From the NCBI RefSeq assembly GCF_020164745.1, contig NZ_JAIUGV010000001.1, forward strand, positions 372,001 to 436,000: DNA of 64,000 nt, written 5' to 3'. Below the pieces are notes generated by a model, which was not told the origin of the DNA, ran no database searches, and was given only the letters and a program-made list of their open reading frames with translations. Positions 45,992 through 56,257 of this stretch are shown in pieces. How positions within the stretch are numbered: the first letter of the stretch is position 1; every line of letters begins with the position of its first letter. The translations under genes and the position numbers were made by a program. This stretch comes from Mesorhizobium sp. ES1-4 (GTDB lineage: Bacteria > Pseudomonadota > Alphaproteobacteria > Rhizobiales > Rhizobiaceae).

Positions 45992-46019
45992 GGTACCAGT
46001 CGCCTGAAGTCTGAGCGGG

Positions 46020-46043
46020 AGGCCCGCGTTACGGCGCGGGCCT
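46020..46043 (+). terminator. Terminator of the BA14K gene
   Basis: AGGCCCGCG and CGCGGGCCT form a 9-bp stem with a 6-base loop, followed by TTCTC on the plus strand. It sits between the BA14K gene and the convergent glpK, which ends at 46047. Confidence 0.7.
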
Positions 46044-46046
46044 TTC

Positions 46047-47537
46047 TCATGCGCTCAAGGTTCTGCGCACGGCATCGCGCCAGCCTGCCAGCCTGGCGGA
46101 TCGCGTCGAATTCTCCATATTCGGCTCGAACCGCCGCTCAAGTGCCCAGCTTTTCGCGAACTCTCCCATCTTGGGCCACACGCCCGCCTTCGAACCGGCG
46201 AGCCAGGCAGCGCCCAGCGCGGTCGTCTCCAGGATCGTCGGACGATCGACCGGCGCGTCGAGTATGTCGGCCAGGCGCTGCATGGTCCAGTCCGACGCCA
46301 CCATGCCGCCATCGACCCTGAGCACCGTCTTTGCCTTGGTGCCCTTCCAATCCTTGTGCATGGCGTCGAGCAGGTCGCGGGTCTGGTAGGCGACCGATTC
46401 CAAAGCGGCGCGGGCGAACTCCGCCGGGCCGGAATTGCGGGTCAGGCCGAAAATCGCGCCCCTAGCCTCCGCATCCCAGTGCGGCGCGCCCAAGCCGACA
46501 AATGCCGGCACCAGATAGACGTTCTGCGTCGGATCGGCCTCGGCAGCCAGCTTGCCGCTCTGCTCGGCTTTGCCGATCACCTTGATGCCGTCCCGCAGCC
46601 ATTGCACCGCGGCACCCGCAATAAAAATCGAGCCTTCCAGCGCATAGGTGGTCTTGCCGTTCAAGCGATAGGCGATGGTGGTCAACAGCCGATTCCTGGA
46701 GCGCACCAGATCGCCGCCGGTGTTGAGCAGCGCGAAGCAGCCGGTTCCATAGGTGGACTTCATCATACCCGGCTCGAAACAGGCCTGGCCGATGGTCGCG
46801 GCATGCTGGTCGCCGGCAACGCCGAGGATTCTAATCTCGGCCCCAAACAGGTTTTTCTCTGTGATTCCATAGTGATCGGCGCAATCCTTGACCTCCGGCA
46901 GCATCGCTACGGGAATGCGCAAGATGGAAAGCAGTTCGTCATCCCAGGCATTCTTCTCGATGTTGTAGACCAGCGTGCGCGAGGCGTTGGTGGCGTCGGT
47001 AGCGTGCACCTTGCCGCCGGTCAGACGCCAGATCAGAAAACTGTCGATGGTGCCCGCCAGCAATTCGCCCTTCTCGGCGCGCTTCCTGGCGCCTTTTACC
47101 TTGTCCAGCATCCAGGCGATCTTGGTGCCGGAGAAATAGGGATCGAGCAGAAGGCCTGTTTTCTTGGTGAATGTCTTCTCCAGCCCCTGCTTCCTGAGTT
47201 TCTTGCAAAGCGGCGCGGTGCGCCTGTCCTGCCAGACGATGGCATTGTGGATCGGCTTGCCCGTCGCCTTGTCCCAGATGACGATGGTCTCGCGCTGGTT
47301 GGTGATGCCGATCGCCGCCACGTCGGAAGCCTCGCGGCCAGCTTTCTTCAGGGCCGCCTTCGCTGTCGCCACGACGCTGGCCCAGATCTCCTCGGGATCG
47401 TGTTCGACCCAGCCGGAGGCTGGATAGTGCTGGGTGAATTCCTTCTGTCCGCTGCCGGCGACCTTCATCTCGCCGTTGAACAGTATGGTCCTGGTCGAAG
47501 TCGTTCCCTGGTCGATGGCCAGGATAAAGCCGGTCAT
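46047..47537 (-). CDS. glpK: GlpK, glycerol kinase
   Basis: Phosphorylates glycerol to sn-glycerol-3-phosphate, trapping it after import. The ATG at 47537 ([20 protein letters not shown]), with GGAGG upstream, gives 496 residues, the family norm. FGGY features: the ATP-binding [53 protein letters not shown] and [18 protein letters not shown]. It is the last gene of the glp operon, 92 bases after glpV. Confidence 0.95.
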   Translation of the reverse strand: MTGFILAIDQGTTSTRTILFNGEMKVAGSGQKEFTQHYPASGWVEHDPEEIWASVVATAKAALKKAGREASDVAAIGITNQRETIVIWDKATGKPIHNAIVWQDRRTAPLCKKLRKQGLEKTFTKKTGLLLDPYFSGTKIAWMLDKVKGARKRAEKGELLAGTIDSFLIWRLTGGKVHATDATNASRTLVYNIEKNAWDDELLSILRIPVAMLPEVKDCADHYGITEKNLFGAEIRILGVAGDQHAATIGQACFEPGMMKSTYGTGCFALLNTGGDLVRSRNRLLTTIAYRLNGKTTYALEGSIFIAGAAVQWLRDGIKVIGKAEQSGKLAAEADPTQNVYLVPAFVGLGAPHWDAEARGAIFGLTRNSGPAEFARAALESVAYQTRDLLDAMHKDWKGTKAKTVLRVDGGMVASDWTMQRLADILDAPVDRPTILETTALGAAWLAGSKAGVWPKMGEFAKSWALERRFEPNMENSTRSARLAGWRDAVRRTLSA

Positions 47538-47629
47538 TCCCAAATCCTCCGTCTTTCATGCAACAGGGGAGACGGCAAGATGCCGCCTCCCCCGATCCAT
47601 GCGATGCGGGCGCGCGCGCCAGCACCAGA

Positions 47630-49354
47630 TTACTTCTGCCAGCTCTTCACCAGTTCGTCGTAATTGATGGTGATCGGCTTTTCCTTCTCGTTGTCGAGCT
47701 TCAACTGCGGCGCGAGGTTGCCTTTCTTGACCGCATCGGCGTTCCAGTAGGCAAGGTCATGCTCTTCGGCCATCTTCGGACCGATATCGCCCTGGACGCC
47801 CGATTTCTCGATACGCTCCAGAACCTTCTCCTGATCGGCGCATAGGCCATTCATGGCCTCCTGCGGCGACTTGGCGCCCGACGAGGCGTCACCGATGTTC
47901 TGCCACCAGAGCTGTGCCAGCTTCGGATAATCGGGAACGTTGGTACCGGTCGGCGTCCACTGCACGCGCGCCGGCGAACGGTAGAACTCGATCAGGCCGC
48001 CAAGCTTGGGCGCGCGTTCGGTGAAGCTCTTGTCGTGGATCGTGGAGTCGCGGATGAAGGTCAGGCCGACATGGCTCTTCTTCACATCCACGGTCTTGGA
48101 GATCACGAACTGCGCGTAGAGCCAGGCGGCCTTGGCGCGGTCGGTCGGCGTCGACTTCATCAGCGTCCACGAGCCGACGTCCTGGTAGCCCAGCTTCATG
48201 CCGTCCTTCCAGTAGGAGCCGTGCGGCGACGGCGCCATGCGCCACTTCGGCGTGCCGTCGTCGTTCATGACAGGCAGGCCTGGCTTGACCATGTCGGCGG
48301 TGAAGGCGGTATACCAGAAGATCTGCTGCGCCACATTGCCTTGCGACGGAACCGGGCCTGATTCAGAGAAGGTCATGCCTTGCGCTTCCGGCGGCGCATA
48401 GGCCTTCAACCAGTCGAGGTATTTCTGGATCGCATAGACCGACGCCGGGCCGTTGGTATCGCCGCCGCGCGCCACGCATGAGCCCACCGGACGAGAGTTC
48501 TCGTCCACCTTGATGCCCCATTCGTCAACCGGCAGGCCGTTCGGCAGGCCCTTGTCGCCATTGCCGGCCATCGAGAGCCAGGCGTCCGTAAACCGCCAGC
48601 CAAGCGACGGGTCCTTCTTGCCGTAGTCCATGTGGCCATAGACCTTCTTGCCGCCGACGTCGCGGCCGGTGAAGAATTCGGCGATGTCCTCGTAAGCCGA
48701 CCAGTTGACGGGCACGCCGAGGTCGTAGCCGTATTTCGCCTTGAAGTCGGCCTTGTTCTTCTCGTCGTTGAACCAGTCGTAACGAAACCAGTAGAGGTTT
48801 GCGAACTGCTGGTCGGGAAGCTGATAGAGCTTCTTGTCCGGCGCCGTGGTGAACTTGGTGCCGATGAAGTCGTCGACATCGAGCATCGGATCGGTGACGT
48901 CCTTGCCCTCGCCCGCCATCCAGTCGGTCAGGTTTCGCACCTGCTGGTAGCGCCAGTGGGTACCGATCAGGTCCGAATCGTTGACCCAGCCATCATAGAT
49001 GTTCTGGCCGGTCTGCATCTGGGTCTGGATCTTCTCGACGACGTCGCCTTCCTGGATGACGTCGTGCGTGACCTTGATCCCGGTGATTGCGGTGAAGGCA
49101 GGCGCCAGCACCTGCGATTCATACTGGTGCGTGGTCAAGGTTTCCGAGACGACCTTGATGTCCATGCCGGCAAACGGTTTGGCCGCATCGATGAACCACT
49201 GCATTTCCTTTTCCTGGTCGGCGCGCGAAAGCGTCGACAGATCGCCTATCTCCTTGTCGAGAAAGGCCTTTGCTTCATCCATTCCGGCATAGGCATTGCC
49301 GACGCCGAGCAACAGGACAAGGGCAGTCGTTGACGTTAGAAATTGCCGTCGCAT
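47630..49354 (-). CDS. glpV: GlpV, glycerol ABC transporter substrate-binding protein
   Basis: Periplasmic binding protein for glycerol in the rhizobial GlpSTPQUV uptake system. The 574-residue protein begins with a signal peptide (MRRQFLTSTTALVLLLGVGNAYA) and is larger than a typical family 1 binding protein. The sequence ITGIKVTHDVIQEGDVVEKIQTQMQTGQNIYDGWV is characteristic of this subgroup, followed by YQLPDQQFANLYWFRYDWF. Its place between glpU and glpK, with the same order as Rhizobium leguminosarum, is the main support for the substrate. Confidence 0.9.
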   Translation of the reverse strand: MRRQFLTSTTALVLLLGVGNAYAGMDEAKAFLDKEIGDLSTLSRADQEKEMQWFIDAAKPFAGMDIKVVSETLTTHQYESQVLAPAFTAITGIKVTHDVIQEGDVVEKIQTQMQTGQNIYDGWVNDSDLIGTHWRYQQVRNLTDWMAGEGKDVTDPMLDVDDFIGTKFTTAPDKKLYQLPDQQFANLYWFRYDWFNDEKNKADFKAKYGYDLGVPVNWSAYEDIAEFFTGRDVGGKKVYGHMDYGKKDPSLGWRFTDAWLSMAGNGDKGLPNGLPVDEWGIKVDENSRPVGSCVARGGDTNGPASVYAIQKYLDWLKAYAPPEAQGMTFSESGPVPSQGNVAQQIFWYTAFTADMVKPGLPVMNDDGTPKWRMAPSPHGSYWKDGMKLGYQDVGSWTLMKSTPTDRAKAAWLYAQFVISKTVDVKKSHVGLTFIRDSTIHDKSFTERAPKLGGLIEFYRSPARVQWTPTGTNVPDYPKLAQLWWQNIGDASSGAKSPQEAMNGLCADQEKVLERIEKSGVQGDIGPKMAEEHDLAYWNADAVKKGNLAPQLKLDNEKEKPITINYDELVKSWQK

Positions 49355-49439
49355 TGTGTCTCCTCCGAGTTTTTTAAAAAGGTTTCAAGTGCGATCTGGA
49401 GCGTCCGCCGACACGCGGCCGCTCCATCAGTATCCCCCT

Positions 49440-49727
49440 CTATACGTAGCGGAACACGCCAACGGCGTAGACCACGGAGAGAGCGAGAGCCCACCACAGG
49501 CTGGGCCCAACCAGACCCAGCCAAGCGAGATGGATGAAGGCGCTGCCAAGCAGCGAAACGAAGAGACGGTCGCCGCGCGTCGTCTCGAAGCGCAGCACGC
49601 CGATACGCGGATTGCCGCCGGGCGAGGCGTATTCCCAGACACCCATGCCAACCAGAAGCAGCGCGATGACGGTGAAGAACGCAGCCGTCGGCCAGGTCCA
49701 CGCCATCCAGGAAAAATCGAGGTTCAT
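49440..49727 (-). CDS. glpU: GlpU, DUF2160 small membrane component of the glycerol transporter
   Basis: A 95-residue membrane protein with three hydrophobic segments (about residues 12-30, 52-70 and 72-92) and the DUF2160 block VWEYASPGGNPRIGVLRFETTRGDRLFVSLLGSAF. In Rhizobium leguminosarum the equivalent small gene belongs to the glycerol uptake operon; its exact function is unclear. The start nearly touches the glpQ stop (49729). Confidence 0.88.
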   Translation of the reverse strand: MNLDFSWMAWTWPTAAFFTVIALLLVGMGVWEYASPGGNPRIGVLRFETTRGDRLFVSLLGSAFIHLAWLGLVGPSLWWALALSVVYAVGVFRYV

Positions 49728-49728
49728 G

Positions 49729-50649
49729 TCACACCCTCCCCAGCGCGAAGCCCTTGGCGATATAGTTTCGCACGAACCAGATCACGAGCGCGCCGGGGAT
49801 CAGCGTCAAAACACCCGCCGCGGCCAGCAGCCCCCAGTCCATGCCCGAGGCCGAGACCGTGCGTGTCATGGTCGCGGCGATCGGCTTGGCGTCGGTCGTG
49901 GTCAGCGTGCGGGCGATCAGCAGCTCGACCCACGAAAACATGAAGCAGAAGAAGCAGGCGACGCCGATACCGCTGGCGATCAGAGGCATGAAGATCTTGA
50001 TGAAGAACCGCGGGAACGAATAGCCATCGATATAGGCTGTTTCGTCGATCTCCTTCGGCACGCCCGACATGAAGCCTTCCAGGATCCACACCGCCAGCGG
50101 CACGTTGAACAGACAGTGTGCAAGCGCCACCGCTATATGCGTATCGATGAGGCCGAAGGCCGAATAGAGCTGGAAGAACGGCAGCGCGAACACGGCCGGC
50201 GGCGCCATACGGTTGGTCAGCAGCCAGAAGAAGAGATGCTTGTCGCCGAGGAAACGATAGCGCGAGAAAGCGTAAGCCGCCGGCAGAGCCACCGACACCG
50301 AGATCACCATGTTCATGACGACATAGGTGATCGAGTTGATGTAGCCGGAATACCAGGCCTTCTGCGTGAAGATGGTCACGTAGTTGGCAATCGTCGGTGC
50401 GTGCGGATAAAGCGTCAGCGAGTTGACGATCTCGGCATTGGTCTTGAAGCTCATATTGATGAGCCAGTAGATCGGCAGCAGGAGAACGATGATGTAGAGC
50501 GTTGGCACGATCCACCACCAGCGCGATTCCTCGCCGCGCCGGCGCATCCGCCTGTCGAGTTCGCTCTGCGACAGCGAACTAGCGAGCCCTTCGGCGGCGG
50601 CGGTCCCGTTCATTGCATTGCGTTCGGTGCGTTCGTTGGCGCCAGCCAT
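49729..50649 (-). CDS. glpQ: GlpQ, glycerol ABC transporter permease
   Basis: Binding-protein-dependent transport permease of the MalG type (306 residues). It has six predicted membrane helices and the cytoplasmic EAA loop FMSGVPKEIDETAYIDGYSFPRFFIKIFMPLIA, which docks on the ATPase. The ATG at 50649 has GGAG seven bases upstream and follows the glpP stop by one base. This is the partner permease of GlpP. Confidence 0.92.
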   Translation of the reverse strand: MAGANERTERNAMNGTAAAEGLASSLSQSELDRRMRRRGEESRWWWIVPTLYIIVLLLPIYWLINMSFKTNAEIVNSLTLYPHAPTIANYVTIFTQKAWYSGYINSITYVVMNMVISVSVALPAAYAFSRYRFLGDKHLFFWLLTNRMAPPAVFALPFFQLYSAFGLIDTHIAVALAHCLFNVPLAVWILEGFMSGVPKEIDETAYIDGYSFPRFFIKIFMPLIASGIGVACFFCFMFSWVELLIARTLTTTDAKPIAATMTRTVSASGMDWGLLAAAGVLTLIPGALVIWFVRNYIAKGFALGRV

Positions 50650-50650
50650 G

Positions 50651-51517
<867 letters not shown>

Positions 51518-51518
51518 T

Positions 51519-52586
51519 CTATGCCCCCATCTCGACACGCCAGGAATCGGCATAGATATTGATGCCGGCCGGGTCGAACCGCACTTTCGGTTCGGCTGGA
51601 ACGGTCTCGTCCTCGCCGATCACGGCCGCGATCTCGCGGCCCTCCAGCTTGGCGCGCACCACCTTGTGGCGGCCGACATCCTCGACCTTGGTGATTGAAA
51701 CGGCCATTCCATCGCGGCCGAGCCGTACATATTCCGGACGGATGCCAAGCTCGACGGCCCCGATGCCGGCCTTCGGTACGCCCGGCAGTTCGATCCGCTG
51801 CGAGCCGAGCGTCGCGGTCCTGCCTTCGATTGCCACCGGCACGACATTCATGCCTGGCGAGCCGATGAAATAGCCGACGAAGGTGTGACGCGGCCGCTCG
51901 AACAGTTCCGCCGGCGTGCCGATCTGGACGATGCCGCCGTCATACATGACCACGACCTGGTCGGCGAAGGTCAGCGCTTCGGTCTGGTCATGCGTAACAT
52001 AGACCATCGTGTAGCCGAAGCGACGGTGAAGCTGCTTCAATTGCGAGCGCAGCACCCATTTCATGTGCGGGTCGATGACGGTCAGCGGCTCATCGAACAG
52101 GATGGCGTTGACGTCGGAGCGCACCAGGCCACGGCCAAGCGAGATCTTCTGCTTTTGGTCGGCTGTCAGCCCCCTCGCCTTCTTCTTCGCCCAGGAGGCG
52201 AGATCGATCATTTCCAGCGTCTCGCGCACCCTGCGGTCGACATCGGCTTCCGGCACGCCGCGGTTGCGCAGTGGGAAGGCCAGATTGTCGTAGACGGTCA
52301 TGGTGTCGTAGATGACCGGGAACTGGAACACCTGCGCGATGTTGCGCTCCTGCGTCGACAGGTTGGTCACGTCCTTGCCGTTGAACAGCAACTGGCCGTG
52401 CGAGGGATGAAGCAGGCCAGAGATGATGTTGAGCAGCGTGGTCTTGCCGCAGCCGGACGGCCCGAGCAGCGCATAGGCGCCGCCATCCTCGAAGGCGTGG
52501 TGCACTTCGCGCAGCGCGAAATCGTCGTCTTTCTGCGGGTGCGGCAGGTAGGAATGCCTGACATGGTTGACGTCGATGCGTGCCAT
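51519..52586 (-). CDS. glpT: GlpT, glycerol ABC transporter ATPase with atypical signature motif
   Basis: ABC ATPase of the MalK/UgpC type, 355 residues with C-terminal TOBE-like regulatory part. Walker A GPSGCGKT near residue 40, Q-loop VFQFP, Walker B ILFDEPL and the switch region YVTHDQTEALTF with its His are intact. The ABC signature, normally LSGGQ, reads LTADQ (in RGLTADQKQKISLGRG), and the D-loop reads VIDPHMKW. GlpT pairs with GlpS (immediately upstream, 9 bases), whose defects are complementary. Not to be confused with E. coli GlpT, a glycerol-3-P antiporter. Confidence 0.92.
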   Translation of the reverse strand: MARIDVNHVRHSYLPHPQKDDDFALREVHHAFEDGGAYALLGPSGCGKTTLLNIISGLLHPSHGQLLFNGKDVTNLSTQERNIAQVFQFPVIYDTMTVYDNLAFPLRNRGVPEADVDRRVRETLEMIDLASWAKKKARGLTADQKQKISLGRGLVRSDVNAILFDEPLTVIDPHMKWVLRSQLKQLHRRFGYTMVYVTHDQTEALTFADQVVVMYDGGIVQIGTPAELFERPRHTFVGYFIGSPGMNVVPVAIEGRTATLGSQRIELPGVPKAGIGAVELGIRPEYVRLGRDGMAVSITKVEDVGRHKVVRAKLEGREIAAVIGEDETVPAEPKVRFDPAGINIYADSWRVEMGA

Positions 52587-52595
52587 ATCGCCCCC

Positions 52596-53675
52596 CTAGG
52601 CCGCCAGCTTCGGTGCGGTCACGGCCCGGCCGTGCTCGTCGAAGACCATGATGTGACGCGGGTCGATGAACACCTCGACAACCGCGTCTGTCTCGAAATC
52701 CCTGATGCCGTGGGTCAGCATCACCCAGCGCGCGTCGGCAAAATCGAGATGGATGAAGCTCTCGGACCCGGTGATTTCGGTGATGGTGACCTTTGCCCGC
52801 ACCGGCACCGCGGAGGCATTGGGGCGGTCAAGCGAAAGATGGTGCGGCTGAAAGCCGATCGTATAGTTCGTATCGGCGATGCCGGCGAGTTCAGCGGGCA
52901 CCGGCAGCTTGACGCCGCCCTCGAGCAGAAAATCCTTACCCTTCTTGGCCAGCACGATGGTGTTGAGCGGCGGATCGGCGAAGGTCCTGGCCGTCACCAA
53001 GTCGACCGGTTTGCGGAATACGTCGATGGTCGGCCCGAACTGGGTGATGCGGCCCTGTGACAGCGTGGCCGTGTTGCCGCCCAGCAGCAGCGCCTCATGC
53101 GGCTCGGTGGTGGCATAGACGAAGATGGTGCCGGCGGCGGCGAAGATCCTTGGCAGTTCGGCTCGCAATTCCTCGCGCAGCTTGTAGTCGAGATTGGCAA
53201 GCGGCTCGTCGAGCAGCACCAGGCTGGCATTCTTGACGATGGCACGCGCCAGCGCCGTACGCTGCTGCTGGCCGCCCGACAGGCTGAGCGGCGTGCGCTC
53301 GAGATAGGGCGTCAGCTTGAGGAGAGCCGCCGCTTCGCGCACCTGGCTGTCGATCTTGCCCTGCTCGACGCCGGCCACCCTGAGCGGCGAGGCGATGTTC
53401 TCATACACGGTCATCGCCGGATAGTTGATGAACTGCTGGTAGACCATGGCGATCTTGCGCTTCTGCACCGGCGTGCCGGTGACATTCTGGCCGTCGAACC
53501 AGACCGTGCCGGAAGTCGGCACATCGAGGCCGGCCATCAGCCGCATCAGGCTGGTCTTACCGGAAAGCGTTGGCCCGAGCAAAACGTTGAGCGATCCGTG
53601 CTGAAGCGTCAGCGACACGTCGCGGATGTGCTCGACCGCACCGACCGTCTTGGTGACGTTCCTCAGTTCCAGCAT
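52596..53675 (-). CDS. glpS: GlpS, glycerol ABC transporter ATPase with atypical switch motif
   Basis: ABC ATPase of the MalK/UgpC type, 359 residues. Walker A GPTLSGKT near residue 36, Q-loop VYQQF, a normal signature LSGGQQQRTALARA, Walker B LVLLDEPLANLD. The switch histidine that normally follows as THD is missing: the segment reads YATTEPHEALL, so Thr takes the place of His. With GlpT lacking a standard signature, one of the two composite ATP sites is predicted degenerate. It follows glpD by 42 bases and precedes glpT by 9 bases. Confidence 0.92.
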   Translation of the reverse strand: MLELRNVTKTVGAVEHIRDVSLTLQHGSLNVLLGPTLSGKTSLMRLMAGLDVPTSGTVWFDGQNVTGTPVQKRKIAMVYQQFINYPAMTVYENIASPLRVAGVEQGKIDSQVREAAALLKLTPYLERTPLSLSGGQQQRTALARAIVKNASLVLLDEPLANLDYKLREELRAELPRIFAAAGTIFVYATTEPHEALLLGGNTATLSQGRITQFGPTIDVFRKPVDLVTARTFADPPLNTIVLAKKGKDFLLEGGVKLPVPAELAGIADTNYTIGFQPHHLSLDRPNASAVPVRAKVTITEITGSESFIHLDFADARWVMLTHGIRDFETDAVVEVFIDPRHIMVFDEHGRAVTAPKLAA

Positions 53676-53717
53676 GACGCCTCCTCCCAGGCTTTCCGCA
53701 TCAGCTCAAAACCCTCT

Positions 53718-55244
53718 TCATTCGGCGGCCGCGACATGCCGCCGGCTTATGCCGCGCATGAATTCATCGAGTGCAGCGACCTGCTCGCGGCCAAGATGCA
53801 GGCCGCGCTTGGTCCGCCGCCACAGCACATCGTCCGCCGTAACGGCCCATTCGTTTTCAACGAGATAGCGTATCTCGGCCTCGTAAAGGTCACCACCGAA
53901 GTTGCGGCCGAGTTCGGCATTCGACTTGGCGAGGCCGAGCAAAACCGGAGCGCGCGTTCCGTAAAGCCTGGTCAGTCGGCGGGCGAGGCGCGCATCGAGG
54001 AACGGATAGGCCGCCTTCAGCTTCGTCACCTGCGCATCGAAACCGGTGGCCGGGAAATCGCCGCCCGGCAGCGGTGCGGCGGCCGTCCACGGCTTGCCGC
54101 GCTTGCCGAGAAAGCCCTCGATCTTCTCCAGCATCGATTCCGACAGCCGGCGATAGGTCGTGATCTTGCCGCCAAAGGCATTGATGATCGGCGCGGCCCC
54201 CTCGCCACCATCGGCTTTCAGCACATAGTCGCGCGTCGCTTCCTGCGCCTTGGAGGCGCCGTCATCATAGAGCGGACGCACGGCCGAATAGGTCCAGACG
54301 ATGTCCGGGCGCTTGACGGGAACCGCGAAATACTCGCTGGCCGCGGCACAGAGATAGTCGATCTCCGCCTCGCTGATCCTCACATCATGTGGATCGCCGG
54401 GATAATCCTGGTCGGTGGTGCCGATCAGCGTGAACTCGTCCTCGTAGGGAATGGCGAAGATGATGCGGCCATCCCTGTTCTGGAAGAAATAGGCGCGCGG
54501 GTCGTCGAACTTCCTCGCGACGACGATGTGGCTGCCCTGCACCAGACGAACGTTGTGCACGTCATTGAGGCCGACAACCCCGGACAGCACGTGGTCGACC
54601 CAAGGACCCGCCGCATTGACCAGCAACCGTGCCTTGATCTCTTCCGTCTCGCCGGTTTGCAGGTCCTCGATCTTGATGGTCCAGATGCCGCCCTCGCGGC
54701 GCGCACCAACCACTTTCGTGCGAGTCCGGATCGTCGCGCCCCGGTCAGCCGCGTCACGTGCATTCAGCGCCACCAGCCGCGCGTCGTTGACCCAGCCATC
54801 CGAATACTCGAAGGCCTTTTTGAATAACGGCTTCAAAGGCTTGCCCGCCGGGTCGCGCGTCATGTCGAGCGTCCTGGTCGCCGGCAGCAATTTGCGCCCG
54901 CCAATATGGTCGTAAAGGAACAGGCCGAGCCGGATTAGCCAGGCAGGCCGCAGGCCCTTGGCATAGGGCAGCACGAAGCGCATCGGCCAGATGATGTGCG
55001 GCGCGTTCCGCCACAGGACCTCGCGCTCCATGAGCGCCTCGCGCACCAGGCGGAATTCGTAGAATTCTAGGTAGCGCAGCCCGCCATGGATCAGCTTGGT
55101 CGAGCCCGACGACGTCCCGCTGGCGAGATCGTTCATCTCGGCGAGAAAGACCGAAAAGCCGCGCCCAACGGCATCGCGGGCAATGCCGCAGCCATTGATG
55201 CCGCCACCTATGACGAAGATGTCCCGGACTGAAGATGTGTCCAC
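53718..55244 (-). CDS. glpD: GlpD, aerobic glycerol-3-phosphate dehydrogenase
   Basis: Membrane-associated FAD enzyme oxidising glycerol-3-phosphate to dihydroxyacetone phosphate with electrons passed to quinone. The 508-residue protein has the FAD-binding DIFVIGGGINGCGIARDAVGRG, SGTSSGSTKLIHGGLRYL, and the FAD site RLLVNAAGPWVD; the C-terminal DAO_C domain is present. It is the first structural gene of the operon, with a promoter and GlpR-like sites in the 126-base gap after glpR. Confidence 0.94.
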   Translation of the reverse strand: MDTSSVRDIFVIGGGINGCGIARDAVGRGFSVFLAEMNDLASGTSSGSTKLIHGGLRYLEFYEFRLVREALMEREVLWRNAPHIIWPMRFVLPYAKGLRPAWLIRLGLFLYDHIGGRKLLPATRTLDMTRDPAGKPLKPLFKKAFEYSDGWVNDARLVALNARDAADRGATIRTRTKVVGARREGGIWTIKIEDLQTGETEEIKARLLVNAAGPWVDHVLSGVVGLNDVHNVRLVQGSHIVVARKFDDPRAYFFQNRDGRIIFAIPYEDEFTLIGTTDQDYPGDPHDVRISEAEIDYLCAAASEYFAVPVKRPDIVWTYSAVRPLYDDGASKAQEATRDYVLKADGGEGAAPIINAFGGKITTYRRLSESMLEKIEGFLGKRGKPWTAAAPLPGGDFPATGFDAQVTKLKAAYPFLDARLARRLTRLYGTRAPVLLGLAKSNAELGRNFGGDLYEAEIRYLVENEWAVTADDVLWRRTKRGLHLGREQVAALDEFMRGISRRHVAAAE

Positions 55245-55303
55245 CTAATTCCTCCACGATTTCGCATTGCACCATTTTTGGCCTTTTGCGAAACCGTAGC
55301 GGG

Positions 55304-55331
55304 ATTATTTCGAACTCATAACGAATGTCAA
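55304..55331 (-). promoter_or_regulatory. Promoter of the glp transport and catabolism operon
   Basis: On the minus strand TTGACA (55331-55326), 16 bases, AATAAT (55309-55304). The start would be near 55297, about 53 bases before glpD. Repeats of TTCGTT overlap it. Confidence 0.6.
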
Positions 55332-55337
55332 ACGAAT
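55309..55337. promoter_or_regulatory. Candidate GlpR operator repeats at the glpD promoter
   Basis: AACGAAT occurs at 55320-55326 and again at 55331-55337, 11 bases apart, with TTTCGAA just before at 55308-55314. The copies straddle the -35 element. DeoR-family regulators typically bind such TTCG-type repeats; the same TTTCG/CGAAA core appears before glpR. The assignment to GlpR is inference. Confidence 0.5.
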
Positions 55338-55370
55338 TATCACGAGCCCGTGAGAAGGCCGTGAAATGCC

Positions 55371-56141
55371 TCAGCCAAGCGACGTCTCGATCAGCTGAAC
55401 CTCGGCCTCCTGGCAGATCTTGCGCACCGATGCGATATCGCATCGATCGGTGATGAAAGTGTTCACCTGCGACAGGTGGCCGATGCGCACGGGCGCCGTA
55501 CGCTCGAATTTGGTCCGGTCGGATACCAGGATGACGTGCCTTGCGTTGGCGATGATCGCTTGCGCTACCTTCACCTCGCGAAAATCGAAGTCGAGCAAGG
55601 CGCCATCGTGATCGATGGCCGACGCACCGATGACAGCATAGTCGACCTTGAACTGCTTGATGAAATCAACCGCCGCCTCGCCGACGACGCCGCCGTCGGA
55701 ACCACGCACCACGCCGCCCGCAATCACCACCTCGATCGACGGATAGATGCGCATCCTGTTGGCGACATTGATGTTATTGGTGATGACCATCAGGCCGTTG
55801 TGACCGAGCAGCGCCTTGCTGACCGCCTCCGTCGTGGTGCCGATGTTGATGAACAGCGAGGCGTTGTCGGGGATCAGTCGGGCCGCCGCGCGGCCGATCG
55901 CTTCCTTCTCGTCCGCCGCGATCTTGCGCCTCGCCTCATACTCCATGTTCTCGATGCCGGACGGGAACAGAGCGCCGCCATGGATGCGCGAAAGCAGCCG
56001 CTGGTCGCACAAATCGTTGAGGTCCTTGCGTATGGTCTGCGGCGTCACATTGAAATGCGTGGCCAGATCATCGACCAGGACGCGGCCATGGTCCTTGGCC
56101 ATCTGGATGATCTCGGCATGGCGCGGCGACAGATACATCAA
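55371..56141 (-). CDS. glpR: GlpR, DeoR family regulator of the glp operon
   Basis: DeoR/GlpR-type repressor, 256 residues. N-terminal winged helix-turn-helix (HGRVLVDDLATHFNVTPQTIRKDLNDLCDQRLLSRIHGGA) and the C-terminal sugar-phosphate sensor with NIGTTTEAVSKALLG, TNNINVANRM and DYAVIGASAID. It sits just upstream of glpD on the same strand, so control of glycerol uptake and use, probably with glycerol-3-phosphate as ligand, is likely. Inverted CGTTTTCG/CGAAAACG repeats before its start suggest autoregulation. Confidence 0.92.
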   Translation of the reverse strand: MMYLSPRHAEIIQMAKDHGRVLVDDLATHFNVTPQTIRKDLNDLCDQRLLSRIHGGALFPSGIENMEYEARRKIAADEKEAIGRAAARLIPDNASLFINIGTTTEAVSKALLGHNGLMVITNNINVANRMRIYPSIEVVIAGGVVRGSDGGVVGEAAVDFIKQFKVDYAVIGASAIDHDGALLDFDFREVKVAQAIIANARHVILVSDRTKFERTAPVRIGHLSQVNTFITDRCDIASVRKICQEAEVQLIETSLG

Positions 56142-56150
56142 GCGAGCTCC

Positions 56151-56186
56151 CGTTTTCGTTTTTCTTGCTTATAATCGAAAACGAAA
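56151..56186. promoter_or_regulatory. Inverted-repeat operator candidate upstream of glpR
   Basis: CGTTTTCG (56151-56158) and CGAAAACG (56176-56183) are perfect inverted repeats 25 bp apart, beginning 10 bases before the glpR ATG. A TATAAG sequence lies between them on the minus strand, usable as a -10 element. The core repeats that at the glpD promoter, so GlpR autorepression is likely. Confidence 0.55.
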
Positions 56187-56257
56187 CTGATGAAAAGGTG
56201 CAAGCCGGCTAACGAAAATCCCGTAATGAAACTCGGCGCGACCTTGATCCAGCCTTT

